A stretch of DNA of 64,000 nt, taken from assembly GCF_003601985.1 (NCBI RefSeq), contig NZ_QZXA01000003.1, forward strand, positions 620,001 through 684,000, written 5' to 3'. Both the position numbers and the translations under genes were made by a program. Origin of the DNA: Mesorhizobium jarvisii. Its GTDB lineage: Bacteria > Pseudomonadota > Alphaproteobacteria > Rhizobiales > Rhizobiaceae. Under the pieces are notes generated by a model that was not told the origin of the DNA, made no database searches, and was given only the letters and a program-made list of their open reading frames with translations. Of the stretch, positions 54,238-63,191 are shown piece after piece (within the stretch, counting starts at the first letter, position 1; each line of letters begins with the position of its first letter).

Positions 54238-55262
54238 TCTTTTCGCGCGGGGGGGTTCGGCAAACGCTCTTCGCCGCCATCGCCCTGTTCGCCGGCGTGG
54301 CGTCCGCGCCAGTTCGTTCGGCCGGCTCGGCGCCGGTTTATCCCATCGAGGTTTCGTCCCGCCCGATCACCGAATTCCGCATTGGCCGGACCGACACGCA
54401 GTTCGGTTCACTCGAATTCGTCGGCGGGCTGGAAATGACCTCGAAATCGCGCGATTTCGGCGCGCTGTCGGCCTTCCGCTTTCTGAAAGCGGGCAGCGAT
54501 TTCATCGGCGTGGCCGACACCGGCTACTGGTTCTTCGGCACGGTGGCCCGCGACGCCGACAGGCGGCCGGTGGGCATCCAGAACTTCCGCATGCAGCAGA
54601 TGGTCGACCAGAGCGGCCAGCCGATCGACGAGAAATGGGAGGTCGATGCCGAAGGACTCGCGGTCAAGGATGGCATCGCCACGGTCGGTTTCGAACGCAA
54701 TCACCGCGTTGCCCAGTTCAGGATCGACCCGGAGAACATGAAGGCGCCGTACCGGCAGCTGGATTTCCTGGTGCCGGCGCGCGAGCTGCGCCAGAATCGC
54801 GGCTTCGAGACCGTCACCCATGCCAATGCCAACGGCCAGCATCAGGGCGGCCTGGTCGTGGTGTCGGAGAAAAGCCTCGACAAATCAGGCAACATCTATG
54901 CCGCCATCATCGAAGGGCCGCACAAGGGCGTCTTCACCGTCAAGCGCAACGGCGATTTCGACATCACCGACGGCGCCTTCCTGCCGGACGGCGACCTTTT
55001 GCTGCTGGAGCGCAGTTTCACCATGGCGGGCGGGCTCAAGATGCGGCTGCGGCGCATCTACGGCGAGAGTGTCGAGAAGGGCGCCGTCGCCGACGGGCCG
55101 GTGCTGCTGGACGCCGACATGGGCTACCAGATCGACAATATGGAAGGGCTCGACGTCTGGACGCGCGACGACGGCGCGGTGATGGTGTCGCTGATCTCCG
55201 ACGACAACCACTCGATCCTGCAGCGCAACCTCTATTTGGAATTCGTCCTGCACCAGGATTGA
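54234..55262 (+). CDS. Exported esterase-like/phytase-like beta-propeller protein
   Basis: A 342-residue protein with an N-terminal signal (hydrophobic stretch about residues 11-28, ending near RSAGSA). The rest matches the 'esterase-like activity of phytase' domain family (PF13449), with [32 protein letters not shown] and DNMEGLDVW segments; the Glu residues in DAEGL and NMEGL suit metal sites in a propeller. Enzymatic action is unproven in the family. It is translationally coupled to cobT, a linkage seen in rhizobia with no obvious link to cobalamin. Confidence 0.83.
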   Translation: MIFSRGGVRQTLFAAIALFAGVASAPVRSAGSAPVYPIEVSSRPITEFRIGRTDTQFGSLEFVGGLEMTSKSRDFGALSAFRFLKAGSDFIGVADTGYWFFGTVARDADRRPVGIQNFRMQQMVDQSGQPIDEKWEVDAEGLAVKDGIATVGFERNHRVAQFRIDPENMKAPYRQLDFLVPARELRQNRGFETVTHANANGQHQGGLVVVSEKSLDKSGNIYAAIIEGPHKGVFTVKRNGDFDITDGAFLPDGDLLLLERSFTMAGGLKMRLRRIYGESVEKGAVADGPVLLDADMGYQIDNMEGLDVWTRDDGAVMVSLISDDNHSILQRNLYLEFVLHQD

Positions 55263-55324
55263 GTGACGCTTCAGCCGCGAACCCAACGGCGGGTTCGATC
55301 TGGTCGGGCGCCTTCCCCCACTCC

Positions 55325-55455
55325 GTCTCGGCTTCGCCGAGCCACCTCTCCCTCCTCTGGAGGGAGAGGTGGGGAGCCAGCCTGTGCACGCTCGCGCCTC
55401 TCCTCTACCCCGTCGATCGGGGGAGAGGTGGCGCTGCGAAGCAGCGACGGAGAGG
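55325..55455. repeat. Multi-hairpin intergenic palindromic element, family 4
   Basis: Several perfect hairpins lie one after another: CTCGGC-ttc-GCCGAG, a 14-base-pair stem CCACCTCTCCCTCC/GGAGGGAGAGGTGG (55342-55372), CCTCTACCCC/GGGGGAGAGG, and CGCTGC-gaa-GCAGCG (55432-55446). This resembles the rhizobial CCTCTCCC palindromic repeats. It fills most of the gap between the phytase-like gene and the ArsR gene and may terminate transcription. Confidence 0.85.
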
Positions 55456-55541
55456 GGGTCGACCCATCCCTCGATCTACGTTCGCCAAAATACTTTAGTC
55501 CAGACTCGACAATTGTCGCCTCCGCCACAATACTCAAGTCC

Positions 55542-55910
55542 ATGCTTAACTATTCCGAGATCGACAGCATCCTCCGCGCTCTTGTCGAGCCAACGCGTCG
55601 CCAGATCCTGGAACGGTTGAGCCGCGGACCGGCCACCGTCAGCCAACTGGCGGAGCCTTTCGGCATGACCTTCGCCGCCGTCTTGCAGCATCTGCAGGTG
55701 CTGGAGGCCTGCGGGCTGATCCGCAGCGAAAAGATCGGGCGGGTGCGAACCTGCCGGATCGAACCGGGCGGGCTCGCTCCGCTCGCCGACTGGATCACCG
55801 AACGCCGCATACCGGCGGAACGCCACCTCGACCGACTTGGTGAGATTCTGGCCGAGACTGACCAACCATCCCCGAAAGTTCAAGATCAGGAAAAGGACGA
55901 GCAGACATGA
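55542..55910 (+). CDS. ArsR-family regulator, SRPBCC-linked
   Basis: A 122-residue winged-helix regulator: LRALVEPTRRQILERLSRGPATVSQLAEPFGMTFAAVLQHLQVLEACGLI covers the DNA-binding fold. It lacks the ELCVC metal site of ArsR sensors, as in the group that is co-encoded with SRPBCC proteins. Start ATG 55542. Its stop overlaps the following gene by four bases, forming the common ArsR-SRPBCC couple. Confidence 0.9.
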   Translation: MLNYSEIDSILRALVEPTRRQILERLSRGPATVSQLAEPFGMTFAAVLQHLQVLEACGLIRSEKIGRVRTCRIEPGGLAPLADWITERRIPAERHLDRLGEILAETDQPSPKVQDQEKDEQT

Positions 55911-56395
55911 ACCAGATCGCCCCTGTGAAAGACGAGCATTCCGTCATCCATTCCACATTCACCATCGAGCGCACGTACCCGCAATCGCCAGATCGTGTCT
56001 TCCATGCCTTCGCCGATAAGGCGACGGTGCGGCGTTGGCGGGTCGACGGCGATGGTTTTGCCGTCGCCGAATTCAGCTTCGATTTCCGTGTCGGCGGTGG
56101 CGAGGTTTCACGCTTCAGCTATGGCGGCGGCCCGGAGATCAGGCTCGACGCGCAGTTCCAGGACATCGTTCCCGATCAGCGCATCGTGTTTTCCTACCGG
56201 ATGGCAATCGGGCCGCAGCCAATGTCGGCATCGCTGACCACGGTTGAGCTGACACAATCGGGTGATGGCACAAGGCTGACCTATACCGAGCAGGGCGCCT
56301 TCTTCGATGGTGTCGATTCCGCCAAAGGGCGGGAGGAGGGGACGCGCGGGCTGCTGGAGGCGCTCGCCGCGGAACTCCAGAGGTCAAAAGCCTAA
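55907..56395 (+). CDS. SRPBCC/AHSA1-domain protein
   Basis: A 162-residue START-like protein of the AHSA1 (activator of Hsp90 ATPase) family. IERTYPQSPDRVFHAFADKATVRRW and DFRVGGGEVSRF are typical of this bacterial branch, which probably binds a hydrophobic ligand in a deep cavity. It is translationally coupled to the ArsR-family repressor, which likely controls it. Ligand unknown. Confidence 0.9.
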   Translation: MNQIAPVKDEHSVIHSTFTIERTYPQSPDRVFHAFADKATVRRWRVDGDGFAVAEFSFDFRVGGGEVSRFSYGGGPEIRLDAQFQDIVPDQRIVFSYRMAIGPQPMSASLTTVELTQSGDGTRLTYTEQGAFFDGVDSAKGREEGTRGLLEALAAELQRSKA

Positions 56396-56417
56396 CACTG
56401 CCCGACGACGGCTTCGG

Positions 56418-57092
56418 TCAGACGCCGTTAGTGGCGATCCAGATGACATGGCGCGCGCCGCGCTTGCCGTTGGCGCGCGTGTTGACCTCCTCGACGGCGA
56501 AGCCCGCCTGTTTCAGCCGCCGCGTGAAGCCGCTGTCCGGCCCTTGCGACCACACCGCCAGCACGCCGCCCGGCTTAAGGGCGGTGCGTGCGGCGCCGAG
56601 GCCCGCGAGGCTGTAGAGAGCGTCATTGCCCTTGTGGACGATGCCTTCGGGGCCGTTGTCGACGTCGAGCAGGATGGCGTCCCAGGCCGCGGACCCAGAC
56701 CGGATCAATTGCCCGACATCGGTCTCCTGGATGGCGACGCGGGGGTCGTCGAGACAGCCGCCAAACACCTCCGCCATCGGGCCGCGTGCCCAGGCGACGA
56801 CCGCCGGCACCAGTTCCGCAACAACGATGCCGGCATCCTTGCCGAGTTCGGCCAGAGCGGCGCGCAGCGTGAATCCCATGCCGAGGCCGCCGATCAGGAT
56901 CCTCGGCTGGCGATGGCCCGCAATCCTTTGGCAGGACAGTTTCGCCAGCGCTTGCTCGGAGCCGCTGAGGCGGCTGTTCATCAGCTCGTTGGTGCCGAGC
57001 ATGATCGAGAATTCGCTGCCGCGCCGCTTGAGGCGAAGTTCCTGGGCGCCATCCCCGGTCTTTGCCGAATCGAGATGGACCCAGGGGATCAT
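56418..57092 (-). CDS. Spermidine synthase-like methyltransferase-fold protein
   Basis: A 224-residue Rossmann-fold protein. RILIGGLGMGFTLRAAL is the S-adenosyl cofactor loop, VVAELVPAVVAWARG the acidic end of the next strand, and ILLDVDNGPEG the third. The spermidine synthase family is the closest likeness, but the N-terminal beta domain is very short, so polyamine synthesis is doubtful; such proteins are usually labelled spermidine synthase-like. It lies 3 bases after the yhhQ-like gene, in one operon. Confidence 0.8.
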   Translation of the reverse strand: MIPWVHLDSAKTGDGAQELRLKRRGSEFSIMLGTNELMNSRLSGSEQALAKLSCQRIAGHRQPRILIGGLGMGFTLRAALAELGKDAGIVVAELVPAVVAWARGPMAEVFGGCLDDPRVAIQETDVGQLIRSGSAAWDAILLDVDNGPEGIVHKGNDALYSLAGLGAARTALKPGGVLAVWSQGPDSGFTRRLKQAGFAVEEVNTRANGKRGARHVIWIATNGV

Positions 57093-57095
57093 GGT

Positions 57096-57776
57096 TTAGG
57101 CGGCCAGCGCCGGCTGGCTCCAGCGAGCGGCGAGCAACCGGTAGGGGATGAGCGCGACCACCGCGATGATCAGCTTCACCGCGAGATCGCCCAGCGCCCA
57201 AGAAACCCAGCGCATGGCCTCGACATGGAAGACGCCCATCAGCGGCGCCGTCTCGAGCGCGAAACTGTCGTTGGGGCCTGCAAAAGCGAAAGCGGCCGAG
57301 AAAGCGACGGTGAAGAACACCATGGTGTCGAAGACCGATCCGACCAGCGTGCCGACGATCGGCGCCCGCCACCAGCTCTGCCGGCGCAGCCGGTTGAACA
57401 CGGTGACGTCGAGCAGTTGCGCAGACAGGAACGCCGCGCCTGAAGCGGCAGCGATGCGTACCAGCCGGTCGGCCGCCGTTTCGAATTCGATCAGGCCATG
57501 GCGGAACAGCAAGGGCGGGACGAGGATCGAGCAGACCACCGCCGTCATGAAGCCGACAAAGACGATCCGGCGCGCCACGGCAGGGCCATAGCGGCGGTTG
57601 GCGAGGTCGGTGACCAGGAAGGAGAAGGGATAGGTGAAAGCGCCCCAGGTGAGCAGGTCGGCCAGAGACAGGCCGCCGATCTGCCCCTGCATCGGGAACT
57701 GCACGAGGATGTTCGACGCCACGACAACAAACGCCATGGCGGCCACGAAGGGCAGATATCGCGAGAAGGAAGTCAT
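57096..57776 (-). CDS. yhhQ: Queuosine precursor transporter (YhhQ/VUT family)
   Basis: A 226-residue inner-membrane protein with about six helices. FTYPFSFLVTDLANRRYGPAVARR is the family signature, and SVFDTMVFFTVAF a later conserved helix. The family imports queuosine precursors (preQ0/preQ1) for tRNA modification. Start ATG 57776, five bases after the stop of a 31-codon frame. I looked for a preQ1 riboswitch upstream and saw no convincing match. Confidence 0.88.
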   Translation of the reverse strand: MTSFSRYLPFVAAMAFVVVASNILVQFPMQGQIGGLSLADLLTWGAFTYPFSFLVTDLANRRYGPAVARRIVFVGFMTAVVCSILVPPLLFRHGLIEFETAADRLVRIAAASGAAFLSAQLLDVTVFNRLRRQSWWRAPIVGTLVGSVFDTMVFFTVAFSAAFAFAGPNDSFALETAPLMGVFHVEAMRWVSWALGDLAVKLIIAVVALIPYRLLAARWSQPALAA

Positions 57777-57780
57777 TTTT

Positions 57781-57876
57781 TTATCCTGGGTAATGGAACC
57801 AGCGGAGCATCATGCCCATCGGGGCCGTGCTCGCTTCGTAGTCGAGCACCGGATTGTCGAACCCTTGCGGATCCAT
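57781..57876 (-). CDS. Candidate small ORF (31 codons) upstream of yhhQ
   Basis: Between rpmB and yhhQ on the minus strand a frame starts at ATG 57876 with GGAG seven bases before it. It encodes MDPQGFDNPVLDYEAST followed by APMGMMLRWFHYPG, and stops with TAA five bases before the yhhQ ATG. The residues look non-random (aromatic and Met-rich end), and the spacing suits translational coupling. It could be a leader peptide or a tiny protein. It is also possible that it is chance; no homologue is known to me. Confidence 0.45.
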   Translation of the reverse strand: MDPQGFDNPVLDYEASTAPMGMMLRWFHYPG

Positions 57877-57930
57877 CCGATGCTCCAGGCCAACAAGTTG
57901 GCCTGGGCGGTCCCCCGCCTTTATCCGATG

Positions 57931-58227
57931 TTAGGCAGCGACCTGTTCGGCCAGCTTCTTGGCGATCTGCTTCTTCAGCAGGCGCGCGCGCTGCGACAGT
58001 TCCTTGACGTCGGCCTTGGCCAGGAAGGCGTCGAGGCCGCCGCGATGTTCCACCGAACGCAGCGCGTTGGCCGAAATGCGCAGGCGCACATTCTGGTTCA
58101 GCGCTTCCGAGATCAGCGTCACATTGACGAGATTCGGCAGGAAGCGACGCTTGGTCTTGTTGTTGGCGTGGCTCACATTGTTGCCGGTCTGGACTGCCTT
58201 GGCAGTGAGTTCGCAGGTGCGGGACAT
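57931..58227 (-). CDS. rpmB: 50S ribosomal protein L28
   Basis: A 98-residue ribosomal protein of the large subunit. [33 protein letters not shown] is the L28 signature, and [24 protein letters not shown] is typical of the longer alphaproteobacterial form. The ATG at 58227 is the conserved start. It is divergent from the DUF3108 gene, the usual rhizobial order. Confidence 0.97.
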   Translation of the reverse strand: MSRTCELTAKAVQTGNNVSHANNKTKRRFLPNLVNVTLISEALNQNVRLRISANALRSVEHRGGLDAFLAKADVKELSQRARLLKKQIAKKLAEQVAA

Positions 58228-58485
58228 AATTCTAACCTTCAATTCTCTCGGGACCTGCCAAACCTTTGTGCCCACGCCGGGTGGCGCGCGGTTCTGGTCA
58301 GGCGGCCTTATGGAAAAAGTTGGCGTTCCATAGTTGCATTTCAGCGGGGCGTCAAGCTCCGGCTTCGCCACGGAAGCGCCCGGCATTTCATATTAAGGCC
58401 GGATTTCATCCTATAAGCGGTCTCATAGGGACACGCCAGACCGGGGTCGTCCGCCTCCGGTCGAAAATCAAGGATCCGATCCCGC

Positions 58486-59274
58486 ATGCTTCGTTTGTCT
58501 CACGCGCTTGTTGCCGCGCTTGCCGTCGCCTTGCCGTCCGCCGCGTCGGCTGCCTCGCCGCAGTCTTTCAAGGGCGAGTACACGGTGTCATTTCTTGGTC
58601 TCTCGATCGCGAGATCGACCTTCTCAAGCCACTATGCGAACGGCGCTTATGCGATCGACGGCACTGTCAGCGCCGCCGGACTGGCCAAACTGTTCGACGA
58701 CACGCGCGGCACGATCTCATCCAAGGGCACGATTTCCGGCAAGAAAATGGTGCCCCAGGCGTTCCGCGCCGATTATACCTCGGGCAAGAAGGTGTCGGCG
58801 ATCGACATTCGCTTTGCCAATGGCGCCGTCACCTCGACGCAGGTCATCCCGGCGCCGGGCCAGCGCGACCCCAACGACTGGGTGCCGATCGGTGCCGGCG
58901 ACCTGGCATCGGTGCTCGATCCGATGGCGGCGACCGTCATCCATGCCGACAGCCTCGACCAGGTCTGCGGCCGCACGGTGAAATTCTATGACGGCGAGAT
59001 GCGCGCCAACCTGACGCTGACCTACGCTTCGAAAGGCACGATCTCGGTGCCGGGCTACAAGGGCGATACCATCACCTGCCGGATGGGTTTCGAGCCGGTG
59101 GCCGGCTATCGCAAGGGCCGCAAGGCGCTGGAGTTCCTGAAGAACAGAAGCCGCATGATGGTGACGTTTGCACCGCTCGGCCAAACCGGCGTATATGCGC
59201 CGATCCACGCCACGGTAGGGACCCAGATTGGTCCGCTGACCATAAGCGCGAGACGGTTCGAAGCGGTACAATAG
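58486..59274 (+). CDS. DUF3108 domain-containing exported protein
   Basis: A 262-residue protein with a clear signal peptide (hydrophobic to ASAAS, cut near residue 23). The mature part matches DUF3108, a beta-rich outer-membrane or periplasmic domain: GEYTVSFLGLSIARSTF at the start, the LAKLFDDTRGTISSKG middle, and a Cys pair (VCGRTVKFYDG and ITCRMGFEPVAGYRKG). Function is unknown; the family has been linked to envelope integrity. It lies divergent from rpmB. Confidence 0.88.
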   Translation: MLRLSHALVAALAVALPSAASAASPQSFKGEYTVSFLGLSIARSTFSSHYANGAYAIDGTVSAAGLAKLFDDTRGTISSKGTISGKKMVPQAFRADYTSGKKVSAIDIRFANGAVTSTQVIPAPGQRDPNDWVPIGAGDLASVLDPMAATVIHADSLDQVCGRTVKFYDGEMRANLTLTYASKGTISVPGYKGDTITCRMGFEPVAGYRKGRKALEFLKNRSRMMVTFAPLGQTGVYAPIHATVGTQIGPLTISARRFEAVQ

Positions 59275-59316
59275 GGCCGCCCTGGAAACAGAACAGGGCG
59301 CGCCACGGGAGGGGAC

Positions 59317-60231
59317 ATGGCGCGCGCAACACTGATCGGTTTTTCAGCGGTCGCCATGTGGGCGCTTCTGGCGCTTCTCACCGATGCCTCCGGCAAGGTG
59401 CCGCCGTTCCTTTTGTCGGCGATCACCTTCTCGATCGGCACCGGCGTCGGCCTTGTCGCGCGGCTGTTCATGCCGGCCGCCGAGAAGAGCCCGAAAATAC
59501 CGCCGCAGGTCTGGGTGATCGGTATCGCTGGCCTGTTCGGCTACCACTTTTTCTATTTCACCGCGCTGCGCAACGCGCCGGCGGTGGAGGCGAGCTTGAT
59601 CGCCTATCTGTGGCCCCTGCTGATCGTGCTCGGCTCCGCGCTGACGCCGGGCGAAAAACTGGCGTGGAACCATGTCGTCGGCGCGTTGCTCGGTCTGGCC
59701 GGCACGGTGCTGATCGTCACCAAGGGCGGCGGGCTGGCCTTCGATGCGCGCTACACCTTCGGTTACGCCATGGCTGCCGTTTGCGCCCTGCTCTGGTCGT
59801 CCTATTCGCTTTTGTCGCGGCGCTTTCCTTCGGTGCCGACGAGCATCGTCACCTGGTTCTGCGCGGCGACCGCCGTGCTGTCCCTCGGCTGCCATCTGGC
59901 GCTGGAACAGACAGTGTTGCCAAATGGTGCAGGCCAGTGGCTGGCCGTGCTCGGGCTTGGCCTGATGCCGGTGGGTGCGGCCTTCTATGCCTGGGACATC
60001 GGCGTCAAGCGCGGCAACATTCAGGTGCTGGGCGCCGCAAGCTACGCGGCGCCGCTGCTCTCGACGCTGGTGCTGATTGTGGCCGGCGTCGCCGAGCCGT
60101 CGCTGCGCATCCTCGCCGCTTGCGTGCTCATCACCGGCGGCGCGGCCTTGGCGGCGAAGTCGCTGTTCCTGCGCAAGCCGGCCGCCGCCGAGACCGAAGC
60201 CACGGCATCCGAAAGCGGAGCCGCGGCATGA
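59317..60231 (+). CDS. EamA/DMT-family exporter (YddG-like)
   Basis: A 304-residue drug/metabolite transporter with ten membrane helices made of two EamA repeats. FYFTALRNAPAVEASLIAYLWPLLIVLGS is the first repeat core, and MPVGAAFYAWDIGVKRGNIQVLGAASYAAPLLSTL the second. The latter resembles YddG, the aromatic amino acid exporter. GGAGGGG precedes the ATG at 59317. It overlaps the next gene by four bases. Confidence 0.9.
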   Translation: MARATLIGFSAVAMWALLALLTDASGKVPPFLLSAITFSIGTGVGLVARLFMPAAEKSPKIPPQVWVIGIAGLFGYHFFYFTALRNAPAVEASLIAYLWPLLIVLGSALTPGEKLAWNHVVGALLGLAGTVLIVTKGGGLAFDARYTFGYAMAAVCALLWSSYSLLSRRFPSVPTSIVTWFCAATAVLSLGCHLALEQTVLPNGAGQWLAVLGLGLMPVGAAFYAWDIGVKRGNIQVLGAASYAAPLLSTLVLIVAGVAEPSLRILAACVLITGGAALAAKSLFLRKPAAAETEATASESGAAA

Positions 60232-60902
60232 CCATGCCGTTTGCCGGCGGCATCGACGCCAATTCCAATGCGACGCTGATCTTCTCGCTGGTGGCGGCGG
60301 TGATCTATGCCTTCACGCTGGGCATGCCGCCGAGCCTTGCCCGCTCCGCGGCTAAGACGCTCGCAGTCGCGATGCTGGCCGTGCTTTCGGCGCTGCAAGG
60401 CGGCCCGCTGTTGTTGGTCGCGGCGCTTGCGCTCAGCGCGGTGGGAGACGCGTTCCTGTCGCGCGACGGCGAAAAGGCATTTCTCGGTGGGCTCGCAAGC
60501 TTCCTTGTCGCCCACATCGTCTACATCGCGCTGTTCCTGCGCAGCGGCGGCGGGTTGGGGCTGCTTGGCGCCGAGCCCTGGCGCGGGGCGATCGCGCTGG
60601 CACTGGCGGTGTTCGCCATCGTCATGCTGGCCGCGCTCTGGCGTCGTGTCGGCCCCGGCCTGCGTGTGCCGATCGCCATCTATGTCGTGGCGATCCTGGC
60701 GATGGGCATGGCGGCGCTGACCACCAACAGCGCCTGGGTCATCGGCGGCGCGGTGCTGTTCATGGCATCGGACGGACTGCTGGCCACCGAGAAATTCCTG
60801 GTGGCGGCCATCTCGCCGCATCGCGCCTGGATGCGTTTGGCCGTCTGGGTGCTGTATTACGCGGCCCAGCTTGCGATTACGCTTGGCTTCCTGCTGGGTT
60901 AG
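60228..60902 (+). CDS. Lysoplasmalogenase (YhhN/TMEM86 family)
   Basis: A 224-residue membrane protein with about eight helices. ALALSAVGDAFLSRDGEKAFLGGLASFLVAHIVYI is the YhhN core, with conserved Asp and His residues that suit a membrane hydrolase; GAVLFMASDGLLATEKF is the second signature. Family members hydrolyse the vinyl ether bond of lysoplasmalogens. The ATG overlaps the DMT exporter stop. Its 3' end overlaps the convergent cupin gene by 26 bases. Confidence 0.88.
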   Translation: MTMPFAGGIDANSNATLIFSLVAAVIYAFTLGMPPSLARSAAKTLAVAMLAVLSALQGGPLLLVAALALSAVGDAFLSRDGEKAFLGGLASFLVAHIVYIALFLRSGGGLGLLGAEPWRGAIALALAVFAIVMLAALWRRVGPGLRVPIAIYVVAILAMGMAALTTNSAWVIGGAVLFMASDGLLATEKFLVAAISPHRAWMRLAVWVLYYAAQLAITLGFLLG

Positions 60903-61329
60903 GATTCCAGCCCGGCTCGGCCAGTTCGAAGGCGGCAAAATCAAAGCCCGGCGCGACGGTACAGCCGACCAGCGTCCATTCGCCCAGGCTGCGCGCCGAT
61001 TGCCACCAGCCCGCCGGCACGACGATCTGTGGCCGTTCGCCGGCCGCGAGTTCGATGCCGAGCACCTGCTCAATGACCTGGCTGCCCTTTGGACCGCCTT
61101 CTTCCCACATCGACAGCGCCAGCGGCGCGCCGGCATGGAAATGCCAGACCTCGGCTGCATCCTTGACCCGATGCCAGGCCGAAAGCTGGTGCTGTTCCAG
61201 CAGGAAATAGATGGCGGTCGAATGGCCGCGCGCTCCGCCGGCCTCGTCACGAAAGGTTTCCGCGTACCAGCCGCCTTCCGGATGCGGCTTCAGTGCGAGT
61301 GTCGCGATGATTTCTGCTGCGCTGGTCAT
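60877..61329 (-). CDS. DUF985-type cupin
   Basis: A 150-residue single cupin. LKPHPEGGWYAETFRD and IYFLLEQHQLSAWHRVKDAAEVWHFHAGAPL hold the metal-binding His residues of the first motif; QIVVPAGWWQSAR and CTVAPGFDFAAFELA are the rest of the DUF985 pattern. Members resemble sugar-phosphate epimerase-type cupins; activity unknown. Start ATG 61329, since the frame upstream belongs to the glyoxalase gene. It lies 13 bases after the glyoxalase gene on the same strand. Confidence 0.88.
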   Translation of the reverse strand: MTSAAEIIATLALKPHPEGGWYAETFRDEAGGARGHSTAIYFLLEQHQLSAWHRVKDAAEVWHFHAGAPLALSMWEEGGPKGSQVIEQVLGIELAAGERPQIVVPAGWWQSARSLGEWTLVGCTVAPGFDFAAFELAEPGWNPNPAGSQA

Positions 61330-61342
61330 CGGTCGCAGGCGC

Positions 61343-62110
61343 TCAGAAATTGTCCTTGCGCTTGCGGATTTCGGCGAACACCTCGGCATCCCCGGCCTTT
61401 TCCATACCGAGATGCTTGCGGATTGCCGGATCGTGCCAGCGCAGGAAAGGATTGGTCGACAGTTCCTCGCCGATCGTCGTCGGCAGTGTCGGCTTGTTGT
61501 CGACCCGCAGTGCCTCGATCCTGGCGGCGCGCTCCTTCAATGCCGAATTGGTCGGGTCGACGGTCAGCGCGAAACGGGCGTTGGCAAGCGTGTATTCATG
61601 GCCGCAATAGATCGTCGTCGCGGCGGGAAGGGCTGCGAGTTTCTTCAGCGATTCATACATCACCGGCGGCTTGCATTCGAACAGCCGCCCACAGCCGAGC
61701 GCGAACAGCGTGTCGGCGGTGAACGCCACCTGCGATGCCGGCAGATGATAGGAGACATGGCCGGCGGTATGGCCGGGTGTGGCGATCACCTCGATGCGCT
61801 CGTCGCCGAGATGTAGCACGGAGCCGCCCTCGACGGTTTCGTCGATGCCGGGAATCTTGGCCTTTTCCGCCTCCGGGCCGACGATGCGCAGCTTGAAGCG
61901 TTCCTTCAGCGCCAGATTGGCCTCGACGTGGTCCATATGATGATGCGTGGTCAGGATCATCGTCGGCGTCCAGCCGGTGCGCTTGATCGCGGCCAGGATC
62001 GGCGCTTCCTCGGGCGCGTCGATGATCGCCGTCTGCCCGCTTTTGGGGTCATGCACCAGCACGCCGAAATTGTCCGTGCGGCACATGAATTGTTCGATTT
62101 CGACCGCCAT
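61343..62110 (-). CDS. gloB: Hydroxyacylglutathione hydrolase (glyoxalase II)
   Basis: A 255-residue MBL-fold thioesterase that splits S-D-lactoylglutathione in methylglyoxal detoxification. THHHMDH gives metal ligands His56, His58, Asp60 and His61; TPGHTAGHVSYH, FTADTLFALGCGRLFE and YCGHEYT hold the others and the glutathione-binding residues. The C-terminal NPFLRW is typical. Start ATG 62110 opens the conserved MAVEIEQF. It is divergent from the methyltransferase gene. Confidence 0.95.
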   Translation of the reverse strand: MAVEIEQFMCRTDNFGVLVHDPKSGQTAIIDAPEEAPILAAIKRTGWTPTMILTTHHHMDHVEANLALKERFKLRIVGPEAEKAKIPGIDETVEGGSVLHLGDERIEVIATPGHTAGHVSYHLPASQVAFTADTLFALGCGRLFECKPPVMYESLKKLAALPAATTIYCGHEYTLANARFALTVDPTNSALKERAARIEALRVDNKPTLPTTIGEELSTNPFLRWHDPAIRKHLGMEKAGDAEVFAEIRKRKDNF

Positions 62111-62273
62111 CGCGTCTCTCCTTTTGTCGCCGCAGACATAGGGCGCCGGAGGGCGGATGTCATCTATGGGATGACCGAATGTCATTCCCGGGGAGGACAA
62201 ATACCATCGCAATGTGTCGACCGCCTCAGGGCCTTTTGTTGAAACCGGCCGATATCACGGCTACATCCCTGAC

Positions 62274-63062
62274 ATGCATTCCGACATCGTCGACCTTCGC
62301 TCCTTCTATTCGACAACGCTTGGCCGGTTCGCCGAGCGTTCGATCACCATGGCGCTGTCGTCGATATGGGCCGCTGTCCCCAATGAACGGCTGGTCGGCC
62401 TTGGCTATACCTTGCCGTGGCTGGAGCGTTTCGGCTCCGATGCGGAGCGGGTCTTCGCCTTCATGCCGGCAACGCAGGGCGCCGTAGTGTGGCCCGCGAC
62501 GGGGCCGACGGCGACCGCTTTGGTCTTTGATGAGGAACTGCCGCTGGTCGATTCCTGCATCGACCGCATGCTGCTCGTCCATTCGCTCGAACATGTCGAA
62601 AATCCGCGCGAGACGCTCAACGAGATCTGGCGGGTGCTGTCGCCCGCGGGGCGCGTCGTCATCGTCGTGCCCAACCGGCGCGGTGTCTGGGCGCGCTTCG
62701 AGCACACACCGTTCGGCAATGGCCGGCCGTTCTCGCGCGGCCAGCTGACGGAACTGCTGCGCGAGGCGAATTTCACGCCCGCCGCCTGGTCCGATGCGCT
62801 GTTCTTCCCGCCATCGCGGCGGCGCTTCATGATGCGCTTCCACAATGTGCTGGAGCGCGCCGGCCGGCGGCTGTGGCCGATCTTTTCCGGCGTCATCGTC
62901 GTCGAGGCGCAGAAGCGGCTCTATCAGGGCGTGCCGGTCGCCCAGCGCGCCTCGCGCCGCGTCTTCGTGCCGGTGCTGTCGCCACACGGCGCGACGCGAC
63001 TCGGCCGCCGGGCCGAGGCGGCCGGCGCGGCCATGCCGTCTCGCCAGGTGAAACCTTCGTGA
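62274..63062 (+). CDS. SAM-dependent class I methyltransferase
   Basis: A 262-residue protein of the methyltransf_11 type. VGLGYTLPWLERFG is a degenerate cofactor loop, VDSCIDRMLLVHSLEHVENPRETLNEIWRVLSPAGRVVIVVPN the central core. The usual GxGxG is reduced to GLGY, as in several rhizobial relatives found next to gloB. The ATG at 62274 (MHSDIVDLRSFY) is preferred to an upstream GTG at 62214. Substrate unknown. Confidence 0.85.
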   Translation: MHSDIVDLRSFYSTTLGRFAERSITMALSSIWAAVPNERLVGLGYTLPWLERFGSDAERVFAFMPATQGAVVWPATGPTATALVFDEELPLVDSCIDRMLLVHSLEHVENPRETLNEIWRVLSPAGRVVIVVPNRRGVWARFEHTPFGNGRPFSRGQLTELLREANFTPAAWSDALFFPPSRRRFMMRFHNVLERAGRRLWPIFSGVIVVEAQKRLYQGVPVAQRASRRVFVPVLSPHGATRLGRRAEAAGAAMPSRQVKPS

Positions 63063-63191
63063 TCGTGCTAGAAACGCGCGCGGCGCGTCCTTCCTCGACC
63101 TATCTGTCGTGGTGAACTCGCAGCCTGCCTGATATGCGGATGCCGTCATCATCCGGTTTCAGCATCGCACCTGAACGCAAGGACCTCTGAC

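Noticed and set aside
57777..57930. preQ1 riboswitch upstream of yhhQ
   Set aside because: The gap has a GGTTC-like stretch but lacks the short stem plus A-rich pseudoknot tail in the proper place; the interval reads better as a small open frame.
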